Of a DNA stretch of 64,000 nt, positions 55,028-63,703 are shown one piece after another (the first letter of the stretch is position 1; every line of letters starts with the position of its first letter). Under the pieces are notes generated by a model. That model saw nothing but the letters and a program-made list of their open reading frames with translations. It was not told where the DNA came from and searched no databases. The position numbers and the translations under genes were made by a program. Source of the stretch: Chrysomallon squamiferum (Eukaryota > Mollusca > Gastropoda > Neomphalida > Peltospiridae); assembly GCA_012295275.1 (NCBI GenBank), contig CM022677.1, forward strand, positions 3,351,925 through 3,415,924. The letters are read 5' to 3'.

Positions 55028-55296
55028 GCAAATAAAAAAATACATAATAAAAATATCCGTGTTTTTATATACTTTTTAATTAGTTTAATTTTAATTGTAA
55101 AATGAAAAAACGAAGCAATATCTAAACTGTATGAAGCAACAACAAGAGTCTGTCTAGGCTTCATTCCATCAATATTATTAACATATCATAATCCACATCG
55201 GTACCCGATTATCTTTCATTGGAGAGCAAGGTAACCCAGTCTATATTTGCTTTCTATAATAAATTAAAACAAAATGAAATATATAAGAAATATCAA
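54001..55296. other. AT-rich flank without recognisable genes
   Basis: Low-complexity AT-rich DNA. Simple repeats include ATG/AAT runs at about 54139-54262 and an AAT run at 54981-55023. Two open frames of 82 codons, one on each strand, are not credible: one is ordinary sequence without family features and the other owes its length to a Tyr run from the AAT repeat. I see no exon, RNA gene or intact transposon. Confidence 0.7.
54981..55023. repeat. (AAT)n microsatellite
   Basis: About 14 AAT/TAA units with one early interruption, inside the AT-rich flank. Confidence 0.95.
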
Positions 55297-55366
55297 GGGG
55301 CGCGTCTGTCGCAGGGGTAGAGTAATAGCACGGACTTCGATGAGTCGTAGTCAAGTTGTGAATATA
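55297..55366 (+). repeat. Possible decayed tRNA-derived (SINE-like) segment
   Basis: The segment starts ggggcgcg. It has a box-A-like TGTCGCAGGGG at 55307-55317, an anticodon-arm-like stem GACT (55333-55336) with AGTC (55343-55346) around a six-base loop, and a box-B-like AGTTGTGAAT at 55354-55363 (one inserted base relative to GTTCGAAT). Spacing is roughly tRNA-like. It is not a functional tRNA: the acceptor stem does not close and both boxes are imperfect. It abuts the TTAGGG tract. A short chance match is possible. Confidence 0.3.
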
Positions 55367-55368
55367 TA

Positions 55369-55547
55369 GCGTTAGCGTTAGGGTTATGGTTCGGGTTAGG
55401 GTTAGGATTAGCGTTAGCGTTAGGGTTAGGGTTAGGGTTAGGGTTAGGGTTAGCGTTAGGGTTAGGGTTATGGTTCGGGTTAGGGTTAGGGTTAGGGTTA
55501 GGGTTAGGTTAGGGTTAGGGTTAGGGTTAGGGTTAGGGTTTAGGTTT
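55369..55547 (+). repeat. Interstitial telomere-type TTAGGG tract with variant hexamers
   Basis: Roughly 30 hexamers of TTAGGG mixed with TTAGCG, TTATGG, TTCGGG and TTAGGA. The variant pair ttatggttcggg occurs at 55384-55395 and 55468-55479, 84 bases (14 hexamers) apart, so the array expanded partly by block duplication. A few broken hexamers follow at about 55623-55649. The G-rich strand reads rightward, but gene DNA lies to the right, so this is an internal relic and not a chromosome end. The Val/Arg-rich open frame across it is only the translated repeat. Confidence 0.95.
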
Positions 55548-56107
55548 ATTATAATTTATTACGATTCTTATAACAAGGTTAGTACTCTAGTGTTGGCATT
55601 CGAATTAAGTTTACCAACTTCGTTAGGGTTATGTTTAGAGTTAGGGGTACAGTCTCGCTTAAGGTTCTTTTTTTTGTTTTAATTCTTTCGTTTTTCTTTT
55701 TTGGCAAATGTACAGTTTACAAAACATAAATATACAAAATATAAATACAAGGAACAAAAACAAAAAATACTCACAGTACGTATAAAACGTATAACACATA
55801 GGGAATTTCACAACAGAGCTCTTTTTTATCTAATTGATATATCTGCATGGTTTATTAAATGTATACATTTAAAAAACAACTATAAGTTAAAACAAAATAA
55901 AATAAAACTGAAAAAATGACTTCTAGAACCGCAACAAAGATGCACCACGTTTTAATACGATTGTATTTGTAATATATATATATATTTTTGTTATCATATA
56001 CTAATTTTTTACCATGGCTAGAAAACGAGGAAATGATACTGAAAGTGTTAGCTACACGAGCATTATATATATATATATATATATAATATATCGTTTTGTT
56101 ATTAAAA
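55548..56107. other. AT-rich spacer, no gene seen
   Basis: Contains leftover telomere-like hexamers, A-rich sequence giving a Lys-rich but uninformative open frame of 72 codons, and TA runs (about 55974-55985 and 56063-56091). No coding or RNA signal is convincing. Confidence 0.65.
56063..56091. repeat. (AT)n microsatellite
   Basis: Nearly pure alternating AT over about 29 bases. Confidence 0.95.
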
Positions 56108-56305
56108 TTAAATGATTAAATATTTTTTGTCCTGATTTTGTACACCAAATATTATCTTTCTATCGTTCATAATTGTACAGAATCCAATAACATCAAAAAT
56201 CCAAGATTCCAAAAAGGTCACTTTGGAACATTTTACAAAAAGGTGCATGATCGTTTCCTCGTGTTCTTTACAGCTTGTTTGAAGCTTGTTGCCAACGGTG
56301 AACAA
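56108..56305 (-). pseudogene. LINE retrotransposon C-terminal fragment (RT-associated zinc knuckle)
   Basis: The 65-codon frame contains CKEHEETIMHLFVKC, a good fit to the C-x(n)-E-E-T-x2-H-L-F-x2-C zinc-knuckle pattern found after the reverse transcriptase in many non-LTR retrotransposons (zf-RVT type). It is followed by a hydrophobic stretch ending in the NDRKIIFG segment typical of that region. No endonuclease or reverse transcriptase core lies upstream on this strand, so it is a short, 5'-truncated or broken relic. The clade (L1-like or other) cannot be told from this length. The start codon is not meaningful. Confidence 0.6.
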
Positions 56306-56476
56306 ATCATGAATGTGCTAGGAGACTTGTTACCATTGAGAAAGTAAAACATTACTCAGTAAGGAAACATTATTATTATCATTTCTATTTTTTGTTATGT
56401 TCACTTTTATTAGCTGATGCCCAACGCAATCTCTTTTTCTAAAATCTTATATCTAGTACAAATTAATGCCATTGTT

Positions 56477-57274
56477 TCAGACATAAGATTGTGAACTGGA
56501 AATCTGAAACTTACTATAATTGTTCTGTGATACAATATAATTATAAACATCAGGTCTGATCAGGTCAACGTCACATGGTCCAACCACAACTGATGTTCCA
56601 AACGGAATCCAGTCTAATCCTGCAGGAGGAAGGGGCAGCAGGCGCACGTTTCCATCTTGATAGATAACAAGTGTCTCACTGTAACCCTCTGACCAAGCAA
56701 CTGGAAGAATTATTTTAAAATAGTCTACTTTTCTATAAAGCTTGTCAGTATTTTTTACATATACTTTCATGGTTTCCGGATTTCTGCACCAAAAGTCTAC
56801 ATCAACACCTGTAACAGTGAACTCGTTACTGGTGTATATAGGAAAATATTGTTCAGGTTTCATAGGTTTTCTTGCCAATTTTATTTCTTCCATACAAATG
56901 GAAAATACATCCTGTGTGGATAATGAAATTTTGATCAGATTTACGTTGTGTTCGATCAAAGAAAAGTTTGGGATTTGCCACTCGACATCAGTTTTCCCGG
57001 GTTGTAAACCAGCTTCTTTGAGCGCAATTAAATGTTTGTTTCTGTCTCTGTATGAAACCTGTAATTTTACAAATGAGGTCACTGGTTTGATTTTTAGACT
57101 GAAGATTTACCCAATATCAGCATCTATGTAACCTTCTGATCTTCCTTTTAACATGAATCGAATTTCAGTTACGGCTATTTTCGATGTATTAGGTCCTGGA
57201 TACACTTTCAAAGTTGCCGAATTTGAAAATAAAAGATTATTTGTTTTGTTTTGTTCAGACAGAGGTGGGTAAAA
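56477..57274 (-). pseudogene. Conserved-looking exon of unknown function, with one in-frame stop
   Basis: A reading frame on minus runs from a plausible acceptor (pyrimidine-rich ttgctttgtctcctctctactggag, split here as ttgctttgtctcct and ctctactggag) at 57275 to a stop at 56477-56479, 265 codons, interrupted by a single TAA at 57107-57109. Sequence on both sides of the stop is protein-like (upstream TLKVYPGPNTSKIAVTEIRF; downstream FVKLQVSYRDRNKH). The second half has the most family-like text: DVDFWCRNPE, VAWSEGYSETLVIYQDGN, LLPLPPAGLDWIPFGTSVVV. I see no signal peptide or membrane segment, and I do not recognise the family. A GT...AG mini-intron of 52 nt around the stop would break the frame, so it does not rescue the gene. 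The exon points toward the LINE relic and away from the Ig gene. It may be a decayed exon, a retrocopy, or a real exon with a base-call error. Confidence 0.55.
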
Positions 57275-57327
57275 CTCCAGTAGAGAGGAGACAAAGCAAC
57301 ACAGTCAGTTCTTTGTTTTCCTACAGC

Positions 57328-57458
57328 TGCTGTTGATATATCTATGATTAATTTTGCTCGTGCATGTCCAAATCAGGAAGACATTGATTCTCAGACAACT
57401 GGCTGTGCTTACCCAGCTGTGAACATCTTCTGGAATTTATTTGGTAAAATGTCTTTGG
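57328..57458 (+). CDS. Ig/FN3 gene exon 1 seen: first half of an Ig-like domain
   Basis: Acceptor ttgttttcctacag and donor TTG|gtaagc bound a 131-bp exon open in one frame (two bases, then 43 codons). It contains ARACPNQEDI, a second Cys in TTGCAYP and the Trp of IFWNLFG, which fit the B-strand Cys and core Trp of an Ig-like fold. It enters in phase 1 and leaves in phase 0, matching exon 2. Signal peptide and start codon must lie further upstream and were not found. It starts 53 bp from the 5' end of the opposite-strand unknown exon. Confidence 0.65.
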
Positions 57459-57639
57459 TAAGCTTGCATTTATAAATAAAACTAAACTGTAAAGGAAATT
57501 CTGCAACATTATTACAGCAATTGTATTGGTTGTTTTAATTATAAAGAAAAATATTGTTTGTGTTTCTTTTTAATTTTTATTATTACTTTTTTTTTAATGA
57601 ATAAAGTATAGTTTTGGATTAAGCTGATGAAAAAAGCTT

Positions 57640-57686
<47 letters not shown>

Positions 57687-57926
57687 ACATAATAATAATC
57701 AATATTAAAACAGATTTTGCAATCAACAATATAAAATATTATCATGTGAAACTTTAAAATAATTTTGAAATTTGAATTGTGAACTTTACTTGAACACCTG
57801 TGTTTTCTGTTAATTATCAATCTTATGTTAGTTAAAAAATAAACTGATAATAATCATTATATTTTTACTTCTGTTTATATTGTATATTATATTAATGTTT
57901 ATATTATACTTTTATTTCTTTATAAG
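57459..57926 (+). other. Intron with ATCT microsatellite
   Basis: AT-rich intron with canonical gtaagc start and tttctttataag end. It contains an (ATCT)n run at 57640-57686. No other feature seen. Confidence 0.65.
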
Positions 57927-58104
57927 AACTTGACACCAGTTATTACAACAGTTAGTGATGGTTGTACAACTTCTCAAGTTAAAACAGTTGCCAGGCTGAC
58001 TATGAATTATTTAACTGTACAAGGAAAAGTTAATGTCACAACACCCTTGACTCATCCATCTTTTAACAATGGTTTCTATGACAAGTTTATTTGTAACTTT
58101 CCAG
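57927..58104 (+). CDS. Ig/FN3 gene exon 2: second half of the Ig-like domain
   Basis: 178-bp exon, phase 0 in and phase 1 out (CCA G|gtaaat), in the same frame as exon 1. Text includes VSDGCTTSQVKT, an N-glycosylation sequon NVTT, and FICNFPG with the likely F-strand Cys. The acceptor is the less common AAG form. The frame remains open past the donor for only a few codons (to a TAA at about 58119), which supports splicing. Confidence 0.7.
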
Positions 58105-58206
58105 GTAAATATCCTAAATAATCACTACATTCAACAGCTATTAAATCTTTATTTATTTGTTTGTTTATTTATTTATTTATTTGTTTATTTGATATTATTA
58201 TTATTA

Positions 58207-58237
<31 letters not shown>

Positions 58238-58740
58238 ATTTTGTTGTTGCATTTTCCTTTGTTTTTGTTTTAAATATATTTTTCTTATTTATTTATATTC
58301 TGGTTCATCACCTGATATATAAATATAATATTTTCTTTATAGCAAAATATTTTTATTTATTTCTTTTAGTTTTATTTTTGTTCTTATAGCTTTGTCACTA
58401 ATTGTTTGCAATTCTTGTTTACTGCTCCCAGATTCTTTTTTCTTCAGCAAACATAAATCTATATCATTTTACTGCCCTTGTTTTCTGCCATCCACCATCA
58501 CCCATCACTTGCACTAGAAGCTTTCTTACAATAATTATTATTTTCTAAAACTTTATAACATATTAATATACAGGGTAGACTGAAATAATAATAATGATAA
58601 TGATTATGATAATGATCATGATCATGATACATGATACAAAACAAATCACTATATGGTAAAACTATCATTAGTCTCTATGTTTGGTAAATAATAGTGAATT
58701 ATATTTTAAGATAAGTGAGTCATACATTTATTTACAACAG
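58105..58740 (+). other. Intron with TTTA, TTA and ATG simple repeats
   Basis: Contains TTTA/TTTG (about 58148-58191) and TTA (58192-58238) runs and a GATAAT/GATCATGAT run (about 58586-58640). An open frame overlapping exon 2 and reading through the repeats is spurious. The acceptor is tttatttacaacag. Confidence 0.65.
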
Positions 58741-59042
58741 TACAAGTAAAAGAGGTGACACTATTAAACATCAGTTCACAGAAAGATAAAATACAACTCA
58801 GAGAAGGTTTTGTCTCACGTCACCTAGCAACCCAGTCTCGTCTGTTTACTGGTACAAGAATAATCAACAGATAAACACAGGAATCACCAACATAAATATC
58901 ACATCAGGTGACCTGACTGTAAGAAAGAGTTCTGTGTCACTGACACTGACTGAGTCAGATGATGGACACAGTGTTTACTGCAAGGCAGGGGTTCCTGGAC
59001 AAACTCTTGTGACATCCAACACTGGAATACTTGATGTGTCGT
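58741..59042 (+). CDS. Ig/FN3 gene exon 3: Ig domain with frame break
   Basis: 302-bp exon between acceptor acaacag and donor TCGT|gtaaga. The first part reads ...KIQLREG in the frame set by exon 2. From about 58822 the frame one base back gives SNPVSSVYWYKNNQQ, then SLTLTESDDGHSVYCKAG and TGILDVS, which are clear Ig core Trp, D-x-G-x-x-Y-x-C and G-strand features. The B-strand Cys expected between LREG and SNPVSS is missing together with the frame, so bases have been lost there (net -1 modulo 3). Exon length (2 modulo 3) does not fit phase 1 to phase 1, which agrees with the deletion. Confidence 0.75.
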
Positions 59043-59293
59043 GTAAGACTTTTAACATTAGACATTTTAAAAATGTTTAAATAACTAAATAATTTCTAAA
59101 TTATCTTTTTACTTTTATTTGTATAAAAATATAAAATTTAACTTACATTGTTAATACATATTTAACACGGTGATCAATTTATTATTATTAAAATCATCTT
59201 TAAGTAAATTTCTTTCTGCTTCTTTTCCTGATACAGTTTTCAGAAATATCAGTTACAATTCTAAATATTTCACTATTTGATTAAATTTTACAG
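59043..59293 (+). other. Intron, no other feature
   Basis: Short AT-rich intron, gtaaga to ttttacag. Nothing else recognised. Confidence 0.6.
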
Positions 59294-59598
59294 ATCACAG
59301 AATGGTGTCATTGTCAGTTTTACAAATGGACACATTTTAGTCGAAGGGCGACCTTTGACCTTGACCTGTAGAACACTGACACCTGTTAAACCAGATGTGG
59401 ATTTCACCTGGAAGTTTAAAGATGGAACACATATAAATGGAACAAGGGGAGATAAACACGGTTCATCAGGAAATACTTGGTTTCAAATACTGACACTGAC
59501 ACCCAGAAGAGTACAGAATGGGAAGACAATCCAGTGTACTGTGCAGAACACACATACACAGACTGAGTCTACAGGAGAGAAGTTTCTGGATGTAAAAT
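59294..59598 (+). CDS. Ig/FN3 gene exon 4: Ig domain, frame off by one at its start
   Basis: 305-bp exon, donor AAAT|gtaagt. The protein is clear: VSFTNGHILVEGRPLTLTCR (B-strand Cys), VDFTWKFKDGTHING (core Trp and an NGT sequon), then GKTIQCTVQN (F-strand Cys). Entering in phase 1 as exon 3 demands gives a wrong frame with an early TAG. The good frame is one base off, as though one base (for example a C in ATCACAG) were missing at 59296-59298. Starting at the second AG (59301) would need phase 0. Length is again 2 modulo 3. Confidence 0.8.
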
Positions 59599-59699
59599 GT
59601 AAGTTTATAAGAAATTAGACTTTGAGATAATACATATTTATTTTTATAATGATTTTTTTCTTGACTTTTTTTAAGACTTATAAATATTTCTGATATCAG
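59599..59699 (+). other. Short intron (101 bp)
   Basis: GTAAGT donor and pyrimidine-rich end before gatatcag. Nothing else present. Confidence 0.7.
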
Positions 59700-59968
59700 A
59701 TCCATCGAGTTCATTTCCAGTTGTTTCAGGAACAATATTTCCTGTGTTTGATGGTGAGACTGTCACACTGAACTGTTTTACAACTGGTGGAAACCCAAAA
59801 CCAAATCTGAAGTGGACATGTTATAGTCCTGTAAACTGCTCTGACAGAGAACATGTACAATATCTTTCATGGCTAACAGGACTCAGAATAACAAAGTGTG
59901 TGAGTGTGTTTCTAGTTGGAAGTATGGTGACTACAATGAGAGGAAAAGCAGAAACATGACTGTTCACT
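59700..59968 (+). CDS. Ig/FN3 gene exon 5: Ig domain with frame break
   Basis: 269-bp exon, acceptor tgatatcag, donor CACT|gtaagt. Phase 1 entry reads FDGETVTLNCFTTGGNPKPN and LKWTCYSPVNCSDR, a normal Ig B-strand Cys and core Trp. At about 59870 the frame moves by one: the original frame runs to a TGA near 59957, while the shifted frame reads NRTQNNKVCECVSSWKYGDY and SRNMTVH up to the donor. The shifted part has many Cys and two sequons. Length is 2 modulo 3, the third exon in a row with this deficit. Confidence 0.78.
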
Positions 59969-60728
59969 GTAAGTACTTTTTATATTGTTTATAATTTATA
60001 CACATATCAACATAGTTTAGTGGGTAGATTCAGAATTAACATGTACAAATATTACAATGCTTCTGTTATCACATCAAATATATTTTTGTTTCTGTAAATT
60101 TTATTCATGTTTACCAAATTAGTGAGGCTTTTAAATTATACATGACTAACATAATCAATTCACTAAATTTATTTTATTTATATATAATTTATGTTAGATA
60201 AACATGATTAATTTCCACTATTCCCTCTTTCTTATCAATGCTAGTAATCAATGTTTAATTATAGTTAACAATGCAGATCTAACAGTAACAGTGACTTGTC
60301 ATTATTAGATTGGTAATTCCTTTGTAAAATCACCCAGTTGGCTTTACTGCACTACTTACGAATTTGCTGTAAGTTAGCAGGTCTGTTTGTTGTGAGTGGG
60401 AAATTAATTAAAAGCCTCAATATTTTAGAAAATACCACAGTTTGGATAAGGAGAACAGGTTAGACCCTTGTTTCTCTGGAATAAATGTAAATAATTACTT
60501 TTAATAGGAATGGATAAATGTGTTTGTCTTGTATTCAATTTACATCTCAAAAGAAAATAATGATAATATCTTCACACAATTACATATAAAACAATATGTA
60601 CATGTTTTACTGCTTATTTAAATGAAAAAAACAAACAAATAAAAAACGAAAAAATAGAAATAAATAAAATAAAATAAAATAATAATAAAACATGCTTACA
60701 CCAATTAAAATGAGAATATTTTAAATAG
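59969..60728 (+). other. Intron, 760 bp
   Basis: AT-rich, gtaagt to ttttaaatag. No recognisable exon or RNA. An A-rich AAAT run lies at about 60626-60690. Confidence 0.6.
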
Positions 60729-60980
60729 ATCCTCCAAGCAGACCAACACTTTCATCAGATCCTGAACAGCCGTGGCTAGAAAACACAGGAGGCTCTTTGA
60801 TTTGTTCTTTACCTGACAGTGGTAAAGGAAATCCAGCAGCTCAGTTTTACTGGATTAGAAATGGATCTGATGTACAACACACAGGATCTAATTTGTCACT
60901 GACACCTACAAAGGAAGACATCATGGCAGAACCAGTTCAGTCTACTCTGCATCAGGATTTTTAAAATCTGTTGTTCTAAA
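60729..60980 (+). CDS. Ig/FN3 gene exon 6: Ig domain with frame break near its end
   Basis: Phase 1 entry reads PPSRPTLSSDPEQPW, GGSLICSLPDSGKGNPAAQF, YWIRNGSDVQ and LSLTPTKEDIMA, a normal Ig domain up to the E-F region. After about 60922 the likely continuation SVYSASGFLKSVVLK is one base out of frame, and the original frame ends in TAA. The F-strand Cys is not found; Ser or Ala stands nearby. The donor (AAA|gtaaat) would be phase 2, which does not match the next exon's phase 1, so another small indel is likely at the edge. Confidence 0.7.
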
Positions 60981-61315
60981 GTAAATTTAGTTCTGTATAT
61001 TATTTCTACACTGCTAATATTAATATTCTAACATCCACTATGAAATGCAGGTGTTTTTTTTTTTTCCACACCACATTTACCACTTTATTTTCTGTTACAT
61101 GAATGATTAACTGTATACCAAAGCCTGCATTGATATTTTCCATGTTACAGATTACTTTTGTTATCAACAGTGTTTGTGAGTAAAATATTTTTCAGTCAGA
61201 ATCATAATAAAATAACAACTGAATTCAAAAATTCAGTTAAAAACAAAAATATATTTTGATGTTTTAATTAACTGGTACATAAGTGTTTAACATTATTATT
61301 ATTATTGTATTGCAG
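60981..61315 (+). other. Intron, 335 bp
   Basis: AT-rich intron with a T run (about 61052-61064) and a short ATT repeat just before the acceptor attgtattgcag. No other feature. Confidence 0.6.
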
Positions 61316-61854
61316 CAACACCAACGGTTACTATGGAGACCAAGGCAAACAGTATCCTGGGAGTTGAGATTGGGAAACCTATCAGACTAATCAAATCTGT
61401 GTTTTCCAAACCAAACTTCACAATATTTGCTTGGAGTAACTTGGAGTAATTTTTCTGAAGTTGACATTGGAATGTACAAACTGACTGTCTGTAATGAAGT
61501 TGGATGTTCTGTTTTCTGTGAACCTAACTGGAGCAGGTCCACCTCTTCCTCCTAAAGAGTTCCAACAAGAAAGAGAATCAACATCAGACACAGTGTTCTT
61601 GTCATGGCTACCTAACTACCCAGGTGGTAATTTCAAACAAAGATTTATACTGCAGAACAAAGTACAAAGTGACTCTAACTGGATTACTGCTTGGCAAAGT
61701 AAATGGTTTAATGACTCAAAACAAGGACAGCAAATGTTTTATAACATCACCAGACTGAAAGACAAAACAGTTTATGATGTGAGAATTTCGGCTGAAAACA
61801 TGAGAACTTCAGACAATAGAAGTGATTATGTCACCATTCAAACAATTACAAAAG
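61316..61854 (+). CDS. Ig/FN3 gene exon 7: last Ig domain plus fibronectin III domain
   Basis: 539-bp exon, donor AAAG|gttaac. The first part reads TPTVTMETKANSILGVEIGK and FTIFAWSN. A 10-bp tandem duplication (ttggagtaac, then ttggagtaat, 61431-61450) creates an in-frame TAA at 61447-61449. The next frame reads FSEVDIGMYKLTVCNEVGCS, where Lys and Leu stand at the usual Cys positions (this Ig seems to lack its disulfide). Trp to Tyr is much shorter than in a normal Ig domain, so sequence is missing. A second shift near 61511-61517 leads into the intact FN3 domain: GPPLPPKEFQQ, DTVFLSWLPNYPGG, YNITRLKDKTVYDVRISAEN, with FN3 hallmark Trp and the Tyr-x-Val-Arg strand. Confidence 0.82.
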
Positions 61855-62293
61855 GTTAACTAGCGTCTTCTATTAATATCATCAATTTTTGTGCTGTTAT
61901 TTCCTTTCACTTTATTGATTTATTTTATTTATTTTGTATTTTATTATTATTTTATTTTTATTTATTTATTAATTAATTAATTAATTTAATTTTTTTTTTG
62001 TAAAACTTTTCAGAGCATTCAAATGAAGGAAAAAAAGTAAAATACTTGAAAATCAGTGCAATTGCTGTCAAAATGTTTGTGAAGTTCTTGGATTCTTGGA
62101 TGTATATATGAAGTATATAACTATAAATGTTAATAATTAAAAGATAAGAAAAATAATGATTTAAAAAATAGGAAATAAATAACTTTCATATTTTTGCTTT
62201 AGTTCAGAATAAGGAGTGGAAAGCTGACTACTTCATATTTGGCATTCTAATGCTAACTGAATTTGTATATTTTATGATAGAATCTTTCGTTAG

Positions 62294-62337
<44 letters not shown>

Positions 62338-62507
62338 AGATATTTCTTACTTAATTTTATTCCCTTCTCAAGAGGTGAAGAAGCATTAAAAGTTTCAATT
62401 TTTTTTATCATAGTTTTATAATAAGCATCTTTTTATTATATCTGTTTCTATTTACTACACATTTAAAAGAACAAATTGTTATTATGTTTGTTATTTATCT
62501 ATTACAG
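61855..62507 (+). other. Intron with ATTT repeats and poly-T
   Basis: ATTT/AATT-rich repeat at about 61921-62000 and a pure T run of 34 bases at 62296-62329. Acceptor ttatctattacag. Confidence 0.7.
62296..62329. repeat. Poly-T tract (34 bases)
   Basis: Uninterrupted T run in the intron. On the minus strand this could be the A tail of an old retrocopy, but no element body is recognisable beside it. Confidence 0.9.
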
Positions 62508-62656
62508 CTTCAGAAGAACAGAGTGGTTCTAGTTCTCTGCTTGGTGCAGCTGTAGGAGGAGCTGTTGGTTCTGTGACTGTCATTGTTGTCATAGTGATGC
62601 TGATTGTGTTACTTAGAAGTGGAATATTACCTGGATTGTCCACTAAAAAAAAGTAA
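62508..62656 (+). CDS. Ig/FN3 gene exon 8: juxtamembrane and transmembrane segment
   Basis: Phase 1 entry reads SEEQSGSSSLLGAAVGGAVG followed by SVTVIVVIVMLIVLLRSG, a single hydrophobic helix of about 25 residues with a following Arg as a stop-transfer signal, then LPGLSTKKK and TAA at 62654-62656. This makes a type I membrane protein with Ig and FN3 domains outside. Alternatively the A8 run is followed by a donor (AA|gtaatt at 62653) and the cytoplasmic tail continues in later exons. The phase then fits only if the A run length is off by one or two. Confidence 0.75.
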
Positions 62657-63184
62657 TTTTTCAGCTTGTAAGAAATATATTTATTGAAAACAGGAAATTT
62701 TTAAAAAGTGTATGTATTTATTATATTTGTTGTCAGTGAACTTGAATAATCAAGGAAGCAAAAATATAAACAAAGGGATCACTTTGAAGTTCATTGTGAA
62801 TTTCTTTATTAATTTGACATCACTGACTTGTGACTTGTGACTAGCCCTTTGTTATCATATGGCTTATATTGTGCATCATATTAGTACAGCTTATGTAGCT
62901 GCGTATGATTAATTCTTTCAAACAGTTCATGCCATTCAAATTTAAGTATGTTAAGAAAAATAATGTTTGAGAATACTTCTATCTTACTAAAGTCCTGAAA
63001 GGAATGTGCCTTATAACTGAGCATATTTTAATTTTTCCTTTGTGTTGACAGCATTATATATTTTTTAATTTTCTATTTCAGTGAGCTAATTTTTGTATAA
63101 AATAATTCATTTGTCATTTCACATAATTCAAAACCACCCACCCAAAACGCAAACATTTAACCAAATAAGTTTTATTTGATGTAT

Positions 63185-63190
63185 AATAAA
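63185..63190 (+). promoter_or_regulatory. Candidate poly(A) signal AATAAA
   Basis: AATAAA about 530 nt after the TAA of exon 8. It would serve if exon 8 is terminal. In such AT-rich DNA the hexamer is frequent, so this is weak. Confidence 0.2.
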
Positions 63191-63408
63191 GACAAATAGT
63201 TATATAACAAAAAGTTATTTGGAATAATTAGTGATTGTTTGAATATTAATATAGAAATTTGTTAGTTTATTAATCTTGAATCACTGTTTAGAGAAATCCC
63301 TTTTTTTAATTTTAAGTTTTTTAATTTTTCATTTATTTATTTATTTTTTTTATGAAAAAATATTTATTATTGCTTATATATTTTTTTCTACTAATTTTTA
63401 CATTTCAG

Positions 63409-63434
63409 CCAAGGGTGATGAAAATGCTTTGAGA
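63409..63434 (+). CDS. Possible 26-nt cytoplasmic micro-exon
   Basis: A strong acceptor (branch-like tactaat, pyrimidine tract, catttcag) precedes CC AAG GGT GAT..., which reads KGDENALR in phase 1 up to a possible donor AGA|gtattt. Reading past the donor runs only into a TTA/TAG microsatellite. It leaves in phase 0, matching the next candidate exon. Confidence 0.35.
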
Positions 63435-63442
63435 GTATTTTC

Positions 63443-63468
63443 CTTATTATTATTATTATTATTATTAT

Positions 63469-63500
<32 letters not shown>
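63443..63500. repeat. Compound (TTA)n(GTA)n microsatellite
   Basis: About nine TTA units pass directly into about ten GTA units. The resulting Leu/Val run in one open frame is not a protein feature. Confidence 0.95.
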
Positions 63501-63703
63501 AAAGGAGATGAGTAAAAAAGAAAAGGGAAAAAAATAATCCTAATCTGTTGTTAATTCCCTTGTTATTTTGTTCTATTGCATTCTGTAGATGACTATAATA
63601 GGCAATTTTAATGTTTGTATTTCAATAGTGATTATTTATATGCCACTGTAAATTCTTTTTATCCTTGTGAGAAACATAGTTAAAGTTTGTTATTTATTAA
63701 CAG

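Noticed and set aside
54916-55164. 82-codon minus-strand open frame with a Tyr run
   Set aside because: The Tyr run is the AAT microsatellite, and the rest has no recognisable feature.
55386-55682. 98-codon Val/Arg-rich open frame
   Set aside because: Translation of the TTAGGG tract.
57057-57110. 52-nt GT-AG intron that would remove the in-frame stop in the minus-strand exon
   Set aside because: 52 is not a multiple of three, and the joined frame does not continue the protein text.
56742-57131. 129-codon plus-strand open frame opposite the unknown exon
   Set aside because: It is antisense to the protein-like minus-strand frame and has no family features.
58069-58389. 106-codon open frame over exon 2 and the following intron
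   Set aside because: Wrong frame for exon 2, and made mostly of TTTA/ATT repeats.
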